From a virus, in IMG/VR virus record IMGVR_UViG_3300021368_000502, positions 1-28,402 of that record: a stretch of 28,402 nucleotides of DNA. One strand, written 5' to 3'. Position numbers and translations under genes: made by a program. The notes under the pieces were generated by a model. The model saw only the letters and a program-made list of their open reading frames with translations. It ran no database searches and was not told where the DNA came from. Below, piece after piece: positions 7,503 through 15,412 of this stretch; within the stretch, counting starts at the first letter, position 1; the number at the start of each line of letters is the position of its first letter.

Positions 7503-7952
7503 ATGTACGTTCTTTCAGAAGAGCCAGAACTAGTAGATGGCTTGGTATGGATTAATGACCAAGTAGTAGATGATAGAAATATGTTAGGAAAAACTATCGG
7601 ACACAGAAGACTGCAAACACCTATGAAAAGTTTATATCCTTTGCATAGACAAATAAACGAACCTAGTAATGTGTATAAACACAGAGGTAAACATTTTATA
7701 GATACTGAGGGTACATATTACTACAAAGAATTAAAACCTATAGGAGCAATAAAATATCACAAGATAGCTTCTATAAAAGAAAAACAAGGCATAAGAATTA
7801 TTAGATGCCATGATTTAGCTATAACATTAAAAACACTTACTCCGCAACCAACTAATGCAAAATGGTGCGGAGTTTTGTATGTAAAAAACATGCCTTGGAC
7901 TTTATGGGAATACAGCGAAACTAAAAAGAAAAATAGAAAAAGAAACGTATGA
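7503..7952 (+). CDS. Hypothetical protein, 149 aa
   Basis: The frame is open from a TTG at 7455, with possible starts at ATG 7464 and ATG 7503. I prefer 7503, eight bases after the preceding stop at 7495, because it gives MYVLSEEPELVDGLVWIND and avoids a 32-base overlap with an odd hydrophobic leader. No start has a strong Shine-Dalgarno. The product has a DDRNMLGKTIGHRRLQTPMKSLYP segment and ends in a very basic tail (KKKNRKRNV). The basic tail may contact nucleic acid, but that is only a guess. Its end overlaps the next ATG by four bases. Family not recognised. Confidence 0.65.
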   Translation: MYVLSEEPELVDGLVWINDQVVDDRNMLGKTIGHRRLQTPMKSLYPLHRQINEPSNVYKHRGKHFIDTEGTYYYKELKPIGAIKYHKIASIKEKQGIRIIRCHDLAITLKTLTPQPTNAKWCGVLYVKNMPWTLWEYSETKKKNRKRNV

Positions 7953-8560
7953 TACATATAAATATACATAACTTTGTTAATAATTATGAAGTACAAAGAC
8001 TAGAAGAAATCATTGAAAGAGATGAGGGCGAAATATTAGGTATACCTAATGATAATATACATAGATTTTATCCTGCACTTACAAGTCAGTATCATGTATA
8101 TAACTGGTTACAAAACCCTGGAATTGCACCAATGAATTTAGCTGATAGGTTTTTTGATATAAAAGTATTAGAGCCTTATGATGAATTATATATTCAATGT
8201 TGGGCAAATATAGTAAGAGAAGGGGAAAAATTAAGTAAACATGTCCATGCAGGAATGAAAGGACACAATAAATTTTATGCAGCAAACTTATTTATCTCAG
8301 GAAATACAAAACCAGGTACTTGGTATGAAGGCTTTGGTACAATGGAGAATACTCCTGGTACATTAACATTTTTTGATTGTAAGTTTCCTCATGCAGTTCC
8401 TGTAAATAAAACAAAAACACACAGAATTAGTATGGCTTTTGATATTTGGTATGAAAAACCAGAGGGATATGAAGAACCTCGCTGGATTACTTTTAAACGA
8501 AAAGAAACAATAATTGACCCAATGGGGCGATGCTGGCCTGACTGGCCACCTGGAGAATAA
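7949..8560 (+). CDS. Putative 2-oxoglutarate/Fe(II)-dependent oxygenase
   Basis: A 203-residue protein whose centre looks like a double-stranded beta-helix dioxygenase. WANIVREGEKLSKHVHAG supplies an H98-x-H100 pair. About 48 residues later FFDCKFPHAVPVN gives H148, and HRISMAFDI gives R159-x-S161. This is the H-x-H ... H ... R-x-S arrangement of 2OG-FeII_Oxy_5-type phage proteins, in which Arg would bind the 2-oxoglutarate carboxylate. TPGTLTFFD before the distal His is also typical. Such enzymes hydroxylate proteins, nucleobases or small molecules; the substrate is not evident. The C-terminal 45 residues (rich in Trp and Pro) lie outside the core. The gene overlaps its upstream neighbour by an ATGA. 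Assignment moderately confident. Confidence 0.65.
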   Translation: MIHINIHNFVNNYEVQRLEEIIERDEGEILGIPNDNIHRFYPALTSQYHVYNWLQNPGIAPMNLADRFFDIKVLEPYDELYIQCWANIVREGEKLSKHVHAGMKGHNKFYAANLFISGNTKPGTWYEGFGTMENTPGTLTFFDCKFPHAVPVNKTKTHRISMAFDIWYEKPEGYEEPRWITFKRKETIIDPMGRCWPDWPPGE

Positions 8561-8561
8561 T

Positions 8562-8810
8562 ATGGTAGACATTGAAAAATTAAAAAAGAAATTAGAAAGT
8601 AGTATAGTTTTGATAACTTTTGAATCTCTAAAAAGTGGAGAAACATACAGTAGAGAATATACTCTTTCTAAAAACTATTTACCCTTACCTAATCATATAT
8701 CTAGACAGTCTGGAGATAGACTTATAGTATGGGATGTAGAGTTTGAAAAATGGGAAGACTTACTTCTCACTACAATATTAGAATGGAAAATCATGGAAGT
8801 TCTTGACTAA
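8562..8810 (+). CDS. Phage SH3-like (DUF2693-type) small protein
   Basis: The start is set at ATG 8562, preceded by GGAG in CACCTGGAGAATAATGG. This is two bases after the previous stop; an upstream in-frame ATG at 8514 lies within the oxygenase gene. The 82-residue product has a lysine-rich first helix (VDIEKLKKKLESS), then IVLITFESLKSGETYSREYTLS, then LIVWDVEFEKWEDLLLTTILEWKIMEVLD. The order 'helix, xxVxFxKxxG, TL, YLP, xxVWDVxxxxWxxx' resembles the small SH3-barrel proteins (DUF2693) common in marine T4-like phages. Their function is not known to me. The stop TAA shares its last base with the following ATG. Confidence 0.6.
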   Translation: MVDIEKLKKKLESSIVLITFESLKSGETYSREYTLSKNYLPLPNHISRQSGDRLIVWDVEFEKWEDLLLTTILEWKIMEVLD

Positions 8811-10324
8811 TGTGTGGATTTGTAGTATCAAATAAACCAGGTGTAGTACGAGAAGGACTCATCAGACAAAGACACCGAGGCCCTGACGGGGTTTCTATGT
8901 GGAAAGGTCAAGGACTAGAGATGGGACACGTTTTGCTAAATATAAATGGTACTAAAACAATGCAACCTTACACAACAAAGAAAGGAAATGTATTAGTATT
9001 TAATGGCGAAATGTATAACTGTCCAATAGAGAATGATACTGCATGGTTAGGAGAAGGCATGGATAGGTATGGAATACGCTTTCTAGAGTATAATAATTGG
9101 CATGGCGCAGTTGCATATCTAGATGTAGAAAAGAATGAACTATTAGTGACAAGAGACCATTTTGGTGCAAAGCCTTTGTTCTATCAAATGCTATCTCCAA
9201 CAGAGTGGATGTTTAGTACAAGTTTGAGAAGTATGGTACATAAGAAGATTGATGAACGTCACAAGCCTTCTTTTATGTTTAATCCTATATGGGCAGGAAC
9301 AGATTGCCCATATCAAAATACTTGGAAAGTAGCTGCAGGTCAGACATTTAAGTTTGATTTAAGTAATCCAGGGCAAAGAGTACATAAAAACTTATGGGAT
9401 TACTACAGAATAGAGTCTAGAAGATTTAAAAAAGAAAGAATTAGAGAAAAATTAGTATCAAGTATACAAGCCATTGCTAAAAATAAACAGAAAACAGGTA
9501 TATTTTTAAGTGGTGGATTAGATAGTACATTTGCTTTATCTGCTGTAAAAGATATGGGATTAGACCTAACAGCGTATATACTAGCATATGACGAAAAGAA
9601 AGGTGCATATGCAGACCATGATACTTTTAGAAATGAATCAAAGATGGCAATACAAACTTGTAAAGAATGGAATATACCATACAAAGTTGCAACTCTACAT
9701 GAAAAAGATGTAGAACATTATGGAAAGATGTGGATGAATTATACACACTTCCCATGGACGGATAGATTAAGACAAGCTCCTAGATATTTACTAGCTAAAA
9801 CTGCAGCTGCAGATGGCTGTAAAGTTATTCTTACAGGAGATAGTGCAGACGAGTTGTTTACAGGATACTACCATCATGATAAAAGATGGATAGAGGGGTA
9901 CGATGAAGAAACTGTAAAGAGAGCAGAAAAAAGAAACTGGACTCCTCACAAAATATGGCATAAAACAGACCACTGGAATAATGGTTTGTTTTATGATTTA
10001 TTAGTAACATCAGAGAACAATATACTTGCAGCTGACCAAACGTGTGGTATGTTTGGTATGGAATCAAGACCAGTATTCTTACACCAAGATTTTGTAAGAT
10101 GGATATTTGAACAAGATGGAGAAATCAAGTTCAAAACACACCCTGACTATGCTAAAGGAACATACAAGTATATACTAAGAGAATTACTAGGAGATATGCT
10201 TCCAGAGCATGTACGAAATAGAAAACAAAAGACAGGATGGTCAAGTCCTTGGAACAATAACGTAGAAAAATTACAAGAAGAATGGAGAAATCAAGATTGG
10301 GAGACACTAAAAAGTTATCAATAG
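8810..10324 (+). CDS. asnB: Asparagine synthetase (glutamine-hydrolysing)-like amidotransferase
   Basis: A 504-residue two-domain protein of AsnB length. The glutaminase domain starts directly at MCGF with C2 as the N-terminal nucleophile, followed by RQRHRGPDG and VFNGEMYN, the glutamine-binding motifs of class II amidotransferases. The synthetase domain has the PP-loop FLSGGLDSTFA (SGGLDST at 234-240) and GDSADELFTGYYHH, the ATP pyrophosphatase and aspartate-binding region. It makes asparagine from aspartate, glutamine and ATP, or, in polysaccharide clusters, amidates uronic acids (WbpS-like). Its neighbours, a cytidylyltransferase and dispersed glycosyltransferases, leave both roles open. 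Supplying Asn for the Asn-rich fibre at the right end is a possible but untested link. The TAATG junction with the gene before it indicates coupling. Confidence 0.85.
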   Translation: MCGFVVSNKPGVVREGLIRQRHRGPDGVSMWKGQGLEMGHVLLNINGTKTMQPYTTKKGNVLVFNGEMYNCPIENDTAWLGEGMDRYGIRFLEYNNWHGAVAYLDVEKNELLVTRDHFGAKPLFYQMLSPTEWMFSTSLRSMVHKKIDERHKPSFMFNPIWAGTDCPYQNTWKVAAGQTFKFDLSNPGQRVHKNLWDYYRIESRRFKKERIREKLVSSIQAIAKNKQKTGIFLSGGLDSTFALSAVKDMGLDLTAYILAYDEKKGAYADHDTFRNESKMAIQTCKEWNIPYKVATLHEKDVEHYGKMWMNYTHFPWTDRLRQAPRYLLAKTAAADGCKVILTGDSADELFTGYYHHDKRWIEGYDEETVKRAEKRNWTPHKIWHKTDHWNNGLFYDLLVTSENNILAADQTCGMFGMESRPVFLHQDFVRWIFEQDGEIKFKTHPDYAKGTYKYILRELLGDMLPEHVRNRKQKTGWSSPWNNNVEKLQEEWRNQDWETLKSYQ

Positions 10325-10713
10325 GGTTTACTTGCGGAGCATTTGATTTGCTTCATGCAGGACATATAGTAATGCTCAAAGAAGCAAAAGAAAACTGTGA
10401 CTATCTAATAGTAGGATTACAGACAGACCCTAGTCTAGATAGACAAGAAAAGAATATACCTGTTCAGTCAGTATTTGAACGATACGTACAATTACGTGCA
10501 GTCAAGTATATAGACGAGATTATTCCTTACGATACAGAACAAAGTCTACTAGACTTACTAGAAGCTACAGAAATACATCTTCGATTTGTTGGAGAGGATT
10601 ATGTCGACAGACATTTTACAGGCAAAGGACTGCATGAGATTTTTTACACAAGTAGACAGCACTCTTTTTCTAGTACGAATTTGAGAAATAAGATAAATGA
10701 AAGCAGTTCTTAG
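10282..10713 (+). CDS. Cytidylyltransferase-like nucleotidyltransferase (TagD/GCT type)
   Basis: A 143-residue protein. FTCGAFDLLHAGH holds the H25-x-x-H28 HxGH ATP/CTP-binding motif. RQHSFSSTNLRNKI near residue 124 matches the R-T-x-G-I-S/T-T motif of the glycerol-3-phosphate/ethanolamine-phosphate cytidylyltransferase family. RYVQLRAVKYIDEII, VGEDY and the total length also fit. It would couple CTP to a phosphorylated sugar, polyol or related compound. The start is uncertain: ATG 10282 (used here) follows AAGAAG but overlaps AsnB by 43 bases. A TTG at 10297, with GGAGA just upstream, gives a shorter overlap and still keeps the catalytic domain. The substrate cannot be told from the sequence. 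Confidence 0.8.
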   Translation: MEKSRLGDTKKLSIGFTCGAFDLLHAGHIVMLKEAKENCDYLIVGLQTDPSLDRQEKNIPVQSVFERYVQLRAVKYIDEIIPYDTEQSLLDLLEATEIHLRFVGEDYVDRHFTGKGLHEIFYTSRQHSFSSTNLRNKINESSS

Positions 10714-11977
10714 TAACAGAATATATTTAGAAGTAAATAAAGAAACACATAATCTTCTCGAAAAGGAACTAACTTATACTATTCCTGCTCGTATGCCTCA
10801 AGACCCACCTTTGGTATTTAAAACAATACGATTTATAAAAGAAGGTTTAGTCTCCATACCCATCGGAAGAGAGGATTTAATCCCATCCGATTACGAGATA
10901 ATCGATAAGCGTGTAACCTCGCCAGTAGAACATGCAGACTTTAAGTTTGATTTACGACCTTCCCAAAAGGCGGTTCATGACGAGATAAATGACAATGCTA
11001 TAGTAAACGCATGGGTAAGTTGGGGAAAGACATTTACAGGTTTAGCTATCGCAGCGAAGCTTGGTCAAAAAACATTAGTTGTTACCCACACAACTAACTT
11101 AAGAAATCAGTGGGAAAAAGAAGTAGAAAAATGCTTTGGAATTACACCAGGCAGGATAGGTAGTGGAGACTTTAAAACTAATGCTCCTATCGTAGTCGGG
11201 AATATACAAAGTTTATACAGAAAAATGGACGACATCAAAAAGATGTTCGGGACAGTTATTTTAGACGAAATGCATCACGTCAGCAGTCCAACTTTTACAA
11301 GGATTGTAGATGAAATGCCTGCTCGTTATAAGATAGGTCTCACAGGAACACTAGAACGTAAAGATGGGCGTCATGTGGTATTTAGAGATTACTTTGGAAA
11401 CAATGTACTCAAACCACCAAAAGAGAACTATTTAATACCAAAAGTACACATTGTAAAGTCTGAGATAAGATTTCTAGACGGTGCATATACTCCTTGGGCA
11501 GAACGAATAAATCATCTAGCATATGATGAAGAATACGTGCATAGTGTAGCAATGATAGCTGCAAAGTATGCTGCTCTAGGTCATAAGGTATTAGTAGTTT
11601 CAGATAGAGTTGCATTTCTAAAAGCCTGTGCTAGATTAGTAGGCGATAATGCAGTATCAATCACTGGTGATATGGATTTTGAAGAAAGAGAAAACACTAT
11701 GCAACTAATAAAAGAAGATAAAAATATTTTATTTGGAACACAGTCAATCTTTTCAGAAGGCATATCTTTGAATGATTTGAGTTGTCTAGTACTAGGCACT
11801 CCAGTCAATAATGAACCCCTTCTTACACAGTTAATCGGTAGAGTAATTCGTGATAAAGAAGGAAAACAACAACCCATAGTGGTTGATATACACTTAAAAG
11901 GAAAAACAGCAGCCCGACAAGCCAATGCTAGAATGGGCTACTATATAAAACAAGATTACGAGGTAAAAATATTATGA
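10697..11977 (+). CDS. SF2 DNA helicase (UvsW/ResIII-like)
   Basis: A 426-residue protein. The helicase core is complete: motif I WVSWGKTFTG with K111; TLVVTHTTNLRNQW (Ia); VVGNIQSLY; motif II D190EMHH (DExH); motif III GLTGTLERKDGRH; and motif VI QLIGRVIRDKEGK (QxxGRxxR). Phage members such as T4 UvsW unwind branched DNA and drive replication-fork regression and recombination-dependent replication. The first 85 residues form a small separate domain before the core, as in UvsW. The Walker A lacks the usual first Gly (AWVSWGKT), but GKT is intact and the other motifs are normal, so the enzyme is probably active. It overlaps the genes on both sides. It belongs functionally with the SSB and SbcCD genes downstream. 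Confidence 0.88.
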   Translation: MKAVLSNRIYLEVNKETHNLLEKELTYTIPARMPQDPPLVFKTIRFIKEGLVSIPIGREDLIPSDYEIIDKRVTSPVEHADFKFDLRPSQKAVHDEINDNAIVNAWVSWGKTFTGLAIAAKLGQKTLVVTHTTNLRNQWEKEVEKCFGITPGRIGSGDFKTNAPIVVGNIQSLYRKMDDIKKMFGTVILDEMHHVSSPTFTRIVDEMPARYKIGLTGTLERKDGRHVVFRDYFGNNVLKPPKENYLIPKVHIVKSEIRFLDGAYTPWAERINHLAYDEEYVHSVAMIAAKYAALGHKVLVVSDRVAFLKACARLVGDNAVSITGDMDFEERENTMQLIKEDKNILFGTQSIFSEGISLNDLSCLVLGTPVNNEPLLTQLIGRVIRDKEGKQQPIVVDIHLKGKTAARQANARMGYYIKQDYEVKIL

Positions 11978-12870
11978 GTAAAGAGATTCAACTAAATCTT
12001 GAAGAAATGAGAAAGATGAAAATATTTCTCGCAACTCCTATGTACGGTGGAATGTGTAATGGAATGTATACAAAGTCTTTGATGGACACCACTTCAGTAG
12101 CAATGCAATATGGAGTTCCAATTCAGATTTATTACTTATTTAACGAATCATTGATTACTAGAGCAAGAAACTATTGTGTAGCAAACTTTTTAAAATCAGA
12201 TGCTACGCACTTACTTTTTATAGATAGTGACATACATTGGAACGCTATGGACTTAATGTATATGTTACATCTAGTCTCAGAAAAACCAGAACTGTACAGA
12301 ATTATATGTGCATTATATCCTAAGAAAACTATTGCATGGGAGAAGATACTACACGCAGCTAAGTCTGGTGCTTATGACGATAACCCATGGGATTTAGAAA
12401 AAATTGGTGGTGATTTAGTATTTAATCCACTACCAGAGGAGTATCCAAGTGGACAAGCACCTATCTATGAACCTGTAAAGATAAAAGAAGGCGCAACTGG
12501 TTTTATGTTAATTGAAAGGAGTGTTTTCCAAGAATACGCAGAAGCACATCCTGAACTACTATATACTCCTGACCATGTAAGAGAAGGAGAATTTGCATTA
12601 AATGAGAAAATTTATGCTTATTTCGATTGTATCATAAATGAACAAAACAGATACTTATCTGAAGACTATATGTTTTCAGAGTATTGTAGAGATTTAGGGA
12701 TTGATATTTGGGCATTACCAATGATAGAGCTAATGCATTGTGGTGCATATACGTTCCAAGGTAGTGTTATAAAGATGGCACAAGCGGGTGTTCATGCCAC
12801 AATCGACCCCGAAACAATAAAAAAAGTACACGCGAATCAAGCTAAAAAAGCTCAGAAAAATAGTTCTTGA
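11974..12870 (+). CDS. Glycosyltransferase, GT-A fold (putative)
   Basis: A 298-residue protein. MKIFLATPMYGG is a Rossmann-like first strand (residue 15 onward). SLITRARNYCVANFLKSD is followed by HLLFIDSDIHW, with D84-S-D86 as the metal- and nucleotide-sugar-binding DxD motif. GATGFMLIERSVF and YLSEDYMFSEYCRDLG resemble the acceptor-site ED region of family 2-like GT-A enzymes. Proteins of this shape are widespread in phages and usually annotated only as glycosyltransferase. The ATG at 11974 overlaps the helicase stop; an internal ATG at 12016 (MKIFLATP) is an alternative start with GAGAAAG upstream. The stop region (AAAAATAGTTCTTGA) is shared with promoter P2. Acceptor unknown. Confidence 0.72.
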   Translation: MSKEIQLNLEEMRKMKIFLATPMYGGMCNGMYTKSLMDTTSVAMQYGVPIQIYYLFNESLITRARNYCVANFLKSDATHLLFIDSDIHWNAMDLMYMLHLVSEKPELYRIICALYPKKTIAWEKILHAAKSGAYDDNPWDLEKIGGDLVFNPLPEEYPSGQAPIYEPVKIKEGATGFMLIERSVFQEYAEAHPELLYTPDHVREGEFALNEKIYAYFDCIINEQNRYLSEDYMFSEYCRDLGIDIWALPMIELMHCGAYTFQGSVIKMAQAGVHATIDPETIKKVHANQAKKAQKNSS

Positions 12871-12895
12871 CACGAACTCAAAAATTTGTTATAAT
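12867..12895 (+). promoter_or_regulatory. Sigma-70-type promoter P2 upstream of the SSB/recombination genes
   Basis: TTGACA (12867-12872), 17-bp spacer, TATAAT (12890-12895) with extended -10 TGT. The 17 bases ending at the -35, AAAAATAGTTCTTGACA, are identical to those at P1. The -35 is also flanked by a short inverted repeat, AGTTC (12862-12866) and GAACT (12874-12878). Transcription should begin near 12902, so the in-frame ATG at 12896 would lie outside the message; the next ATG at 12923 has a Shine-Dalgarno. Confidence 0.9.
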
Positions 12896-12922
12896 ATGTT
12901 ACTATATAATTGGAAGAAGATA

Positions 12923-13288
12923 ATGCGAGTAAGCAACGGCAAAGTAGATGATATAATTCAGATACTTAGAATTATTACTTACAAGATTCAACCTAAAAAT
13001 TATTACGATAAAACTTTTAAGTTTTACAAGTATCGATTCGGCGGTCATTCATTTCTTAAGAATCCGAAAGAATTAATGGAGGTCGGTCGCACATTTAGTG
13101 ATAGAGAAGTTGTGGAGTATGCAGGTGTCGCATCATTCCGCAATTATTACGACTATGTGAATACAAAAGACACCACACTAGACCTCTTTGACTGTGAAGT
13201 TAGTGAGGAAATTATAAATAATAACAGACTGCTCGAACTAAAAGAAGGTCGGATTCACTTTATGTTTGAGGAGACATTGGAGAAATAA
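12923..13288 (+). CDS. Hypothetical protein, 121 aa, first gene of P2 operon
   Basis: The longest frame starts at ATG 12896, but that codon abuts the -10 box of P2 and would not be transcribed from it. ATG 12923 has GGAAG at 12912-12916, six bases away, so I use it. The product starts MRVSNGKVDDIIQILRIITYK and contains FYKYRFGGHSFLKNPKELME and a C-terminal acidic tail (MFEETLEK). It is basic in the first half and acidic in the second, has no membrane segment, and shows no motif I can name. It is separated from the SSB gene by only two bases, so it is probably expressed early with the recombination proteins. Family not recognised. Confidence 0.75.
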   Translation: MRVSNGKVDDIIQILRIITYKIQPKNYYDKTFKFYKYRFGGHSFLKNPKELMEVGRTFSDREVVEYAGVASFRNYYDYVNTKDTTLDLFDCEVSEEIINNNRLLELKEGRIHFMFEETLEK

Positions 13289-13290
13289 AA

Positions 13291-13923
13291 ATGGCAATTG
13301 GATTTAACCAAACCAAGGGCTCAGCCCAAAAAGAAAAAATCGAAACTTATAACTACGCTGGTAAAGAAGACCACCATGTAAGACTTGTTGGTGACTTATT
13401 ACCAAGGTACGTTTACTGGATTAAAGGCGAAAACGGGAAGAATATTCCTATGGAATGTCTATCTTTTGATAGAGAGAATGAAACCTTTAACAACAAAGAA
13501 CATGACCATGTTCGAGACTTTTACCCTGATTTAAAATGTGGATGGTCTTATGCCGTTCAGTGCATTGACTACGCCGATAAATCAGTAAAAGTTCTTAATC
13601 TGAAAAGAAAGTTGTTCGACCAAGTTATAGTAGCTATGGAAGAGTTAGGTGACCCTACAGACCCAGTTACTGGTTATGACATTCATTTCAAAAGAAAGAA
13701 AACTGGTCCACAGGTATTTAATGTCGAGTATCAATTACAAGTTCTAAAGTGTAAACCAAGAGAACTTGAAGATTGGGAAAAAGACTTAGTTGCAAATCTA
13801 AAGTCTATGGATGACGTTTTACCAAGACCAACAGCTGATGCTCAGTTAGAGTTACTAAGAAGAGTAAATGACTCAGGTGGAGAAACACCTGAAGAGGTAT
13901 CAGAGGAGTTTGACGTATCATGA
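13291..13923 (+). CDS. Single-stranded DNA-binding protein, gp32-like (putative)
   Basis: A 210-residue protein. The arrangement resembles the OB-fold core of phage gp32-type SSBs: an N-terminal basic/aromatic stretch, HVRLVGDLLPRYVYWIKGENGK, CGWSYAVQCIDYADKSVKVLNLKRKLFDQV, then TGYDIHFKRKKTGPQVFNVEYQLQVL. The GYDI-x-KKKTG strand pair is typical. The last 20 residues are acidic (GETPEEVSEEFDVS), as in SSB tails that recruit partner proteins. No zinc-binding Cys/His cluster of T4 gp32 is seen. Its place after P2 and upstream of SbcD/SbcC supports a replication and recombination role. Its stop overlaps the peroxiredoxin start (ATGA). Confidence 0.7.
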   Translation: MAIGFNQTKGSAQKEKIETYNYAGKEDHHVRLVGDLLPRYVYWIKGENGKNIPMECLSFDRENETFNNKEHDHVRDFYPDLKCGWSYAVQCIDYADKSVKVLNLKRKLFDQVIVAMEELGDPTDPVTGYDIHFKRKKTGPQVFNVEYQLQVLKCKPRELEDWEKDLVANLKSMDDVLPRPTADAQLELLRRVNDSGGETPEEVSEEFDVS

Positions 13924-14441
13924 TTGGAGTAGGAGAGAAGTTTCCTGCATTTAAATTGCAGGGTGTCAATAAAGACAACGAGTTTGTAGAAGTTTCAGTT
14001 ACTGAACACTATGACCCGTTAAAGCACGATTATACAGTAATCTACTTCTATCCGAAAGATTTTACTTTTATCTGTCCTACAGAAATTGCAGGTATGGATG
14101 TATTAGTAGATGAGGCAAACGTAATCGGTATTAGTGGAGATAATGAGTTCTGTAAGTTAGCTTGGAAAAAAGATAACGAACTTATTGGAAACATTAATCA
14201 TTCATTAGCGGCAGACTGCGGTTTAAGACTTTCAGATGAACTAGGAATAGTTGATGAAGAAGCAGGAGTTTGCTATAGAGCAACCTACATTATTGATAGA
14301 AATGATGTAGTACAACATGTAAGTGTTAACGCACTTGACACAGGCAGAAATGCTAATGAAGTTCTTAGAACTTTACAAGGCATCAAAGCAGGTGGATTAA
14401 CGGGGTGTGAATGGACACCTGGGGACGACTTCGTAGTATGA
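13920..14441 (+). CDS. 2-Cys peroxiredoxin (AhpC/TSA family)
   Basis: A 173-residue protein. YPKDFTFICPTEI contains the peroxidatic C52 in the AhpC/Prx1 signature (DFTFxCPTE). GLTGCEWTPGDDF near the end gives C163 as the resolving cysteine, corresponding to the V-C-P-x-x-W-x-P-G region. GISGDNEFCKLAW and RATYIIDRNDVVQHVSVN also fit the fold. The enzyme reduces hydrogen peroxide and organic peroxides with thiols recycled by thioredoxin-like or AhpF-like partners. It is an auxiliary metabolic gene rather than a phage core gene. It may protect the infected cell or the iron-radical ribonucleotide reductase encoded downstream from oxidative damage. It overlaps genes on both sides by ATGA junctions, so it is translated with the SSB and SbcD. 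Confidence 0.92.
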   Translation: MIGVGEKFPAFKLQGVNKDNEFVEVSVTEHYDPLKHDYTVIYFYPKDFTFICPTEIAGMDVLVDEANVIGISGDNEFCKLAWKKDNELIGNINHSLAADCGLRLSDELGIVDEEAGVCYRATYIIDRNDVVQHVSVNALDTGRNANEVLRTLQGIKAGGLTGCEWTPGDDFVV

Positions 14442-15412
14442 TATTATTTACAGCAGATTGGCATATTAAATTAGGACAAAAGAACGTACCAGTAGCTTGG
14501 GCTTGCTCACGCTATCAAATGTTCTTTGAACAAGTGCAGGACGCTGTAGATAATCATGGAGTTAATCTTCATATCATTGGAGGGGACTTGTTTGACCGAG
14601 TCCCTTCAATGGATGAACTTACTCTATATTTTGACTTTGTTAAAAATACTAAAGTAAGAACAATTATCTATGATGGCAACCACGAAGCCACTAGAAAAAA
14701 TAAAACTTTCTTTGATAATTTAAAGAGAGTAACAAATGAACTAAATCCTCTAGTAGAAGTTATAACTGAAACTTATTATGAGGACGATTGGGCAATATTA
14801 CCTTATGCAGACTTGCATAAAAAGAAAAGTATCGAAACAATAGATGCTGACTATTTGTTCACTCATGTAAGAGGTGAAATACCTCCTCATGTTATGCCCG
14901 AAGTAGAACTAGAAAGATTTGATAAGTATAAATTGGTTTTTGCAGGAGATTTACATGCTCACGAGAATACTCAACGAAATATTGTATATCCTGGCAGTCC
15001 AATGACAACATCATTTCATAGAAATATTGTAAAAACTGGGTACTTAATAATAGATACTGATGTTCATCATTTTGATGAAGATTGGTCTTGGACGTGGCAT
15101 GAGTTTGATTTACCACAACTAATTAGAAAGACTATCGAAGACCCAGCGGATATGGAACAAACTGACTTTCACCACACTATTTATGAAGTCACAGGAGATG
15201 TACAAGATTTAGCAAAAGTTAAAAATACAGACCTTCTTGACAAAAAAGTAGTGCGCAGACAAGTAGACGCTAGATTAGATTTGAGTGGAGATATGGATAT
15301 GTCTGATGAGTTGATTAAGTATTTACAAGAAATATTATCGCTTGATGATGAAAAAGTCAGACAAATTATAGGAGTATTCAATGATTATTCTTCAGAAGTT
15401 AAAGTGGGATAA
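14438..15412 (+). CDS. sbcD: SbcD/Mre11-like nuclease subunit (T4 gp47-like)
   Basis: A 324-residue protein from ATG 14438. The in-frame ATG at 14411 adds nine residues that lie over the peroxiredoxin C-terminus, whereas 14438 begins exactly at the conserved MILFTADWHI and overlaps the previous stop by ATGA. Calcineurin-like phosphoesterase motifs are present: D-x-H (ADWH), GGDLFDR, GNHEA, a later FTHVRGE and AGDLHAHE. These ligate the two Mn ions. With the downstream SbcC-like ATPase it should form an SbcCD/gp46-47 complex that resects double-strand ends and opens hairpins. The genes overlap by 32 bases, consistent with stoichiometric expression. Confidence 0.9.
   Translation: MILFTADWHIKLGQKNVPVAWACSRYQMFFEQVQDAVDNHGVNLHIIGGDLFDRVPSMDELTLYFDFVKNTKVRTIIYDGNHEATRKNKTFFDNLKRVTNELNPLVEVITETYYEDDWAILPYADLHKKKSIETIDADYLFTHVRGEIPPHVMPEVELERFDKYKLVFAGDLHAHENTQRNIVYPGSPMTTSFHRNIVKTGYLIIDTDVHHFDEDWSWTWHEFDLPQLIRKTIEDPADMEQTDFHHTIYEVTGDVQDLAKVKNTDLLDKKVVRRQVDARLDLSGDMDMSDELIKYLQEILSLDDEKVRQIIGVFNDYSSEVKVG

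Noticed and set aside
8514-8561. Longer start for the SH3-like protein at ATG 8514
   Set aside because: It overlaps the oxygenase gene by 47 bases with no ribosome site, whereas ATG 8562 has GGAG and begins the conserved helix.
8803-8808. TTCTTGACT before the asparagine synthetase, resembling the P1-P3 core
   Set aside because: At 17 bp the matching hexamer is only TATCAA and would lie inside the coding sequence after its start; no extended -10 is present.
15237-15242. TTCTTGACA inside sbcD
   Set aside because: No TATAAT-like hexamer occurs at 16-18 bp; it is explained by coding sequence for LLDKK.
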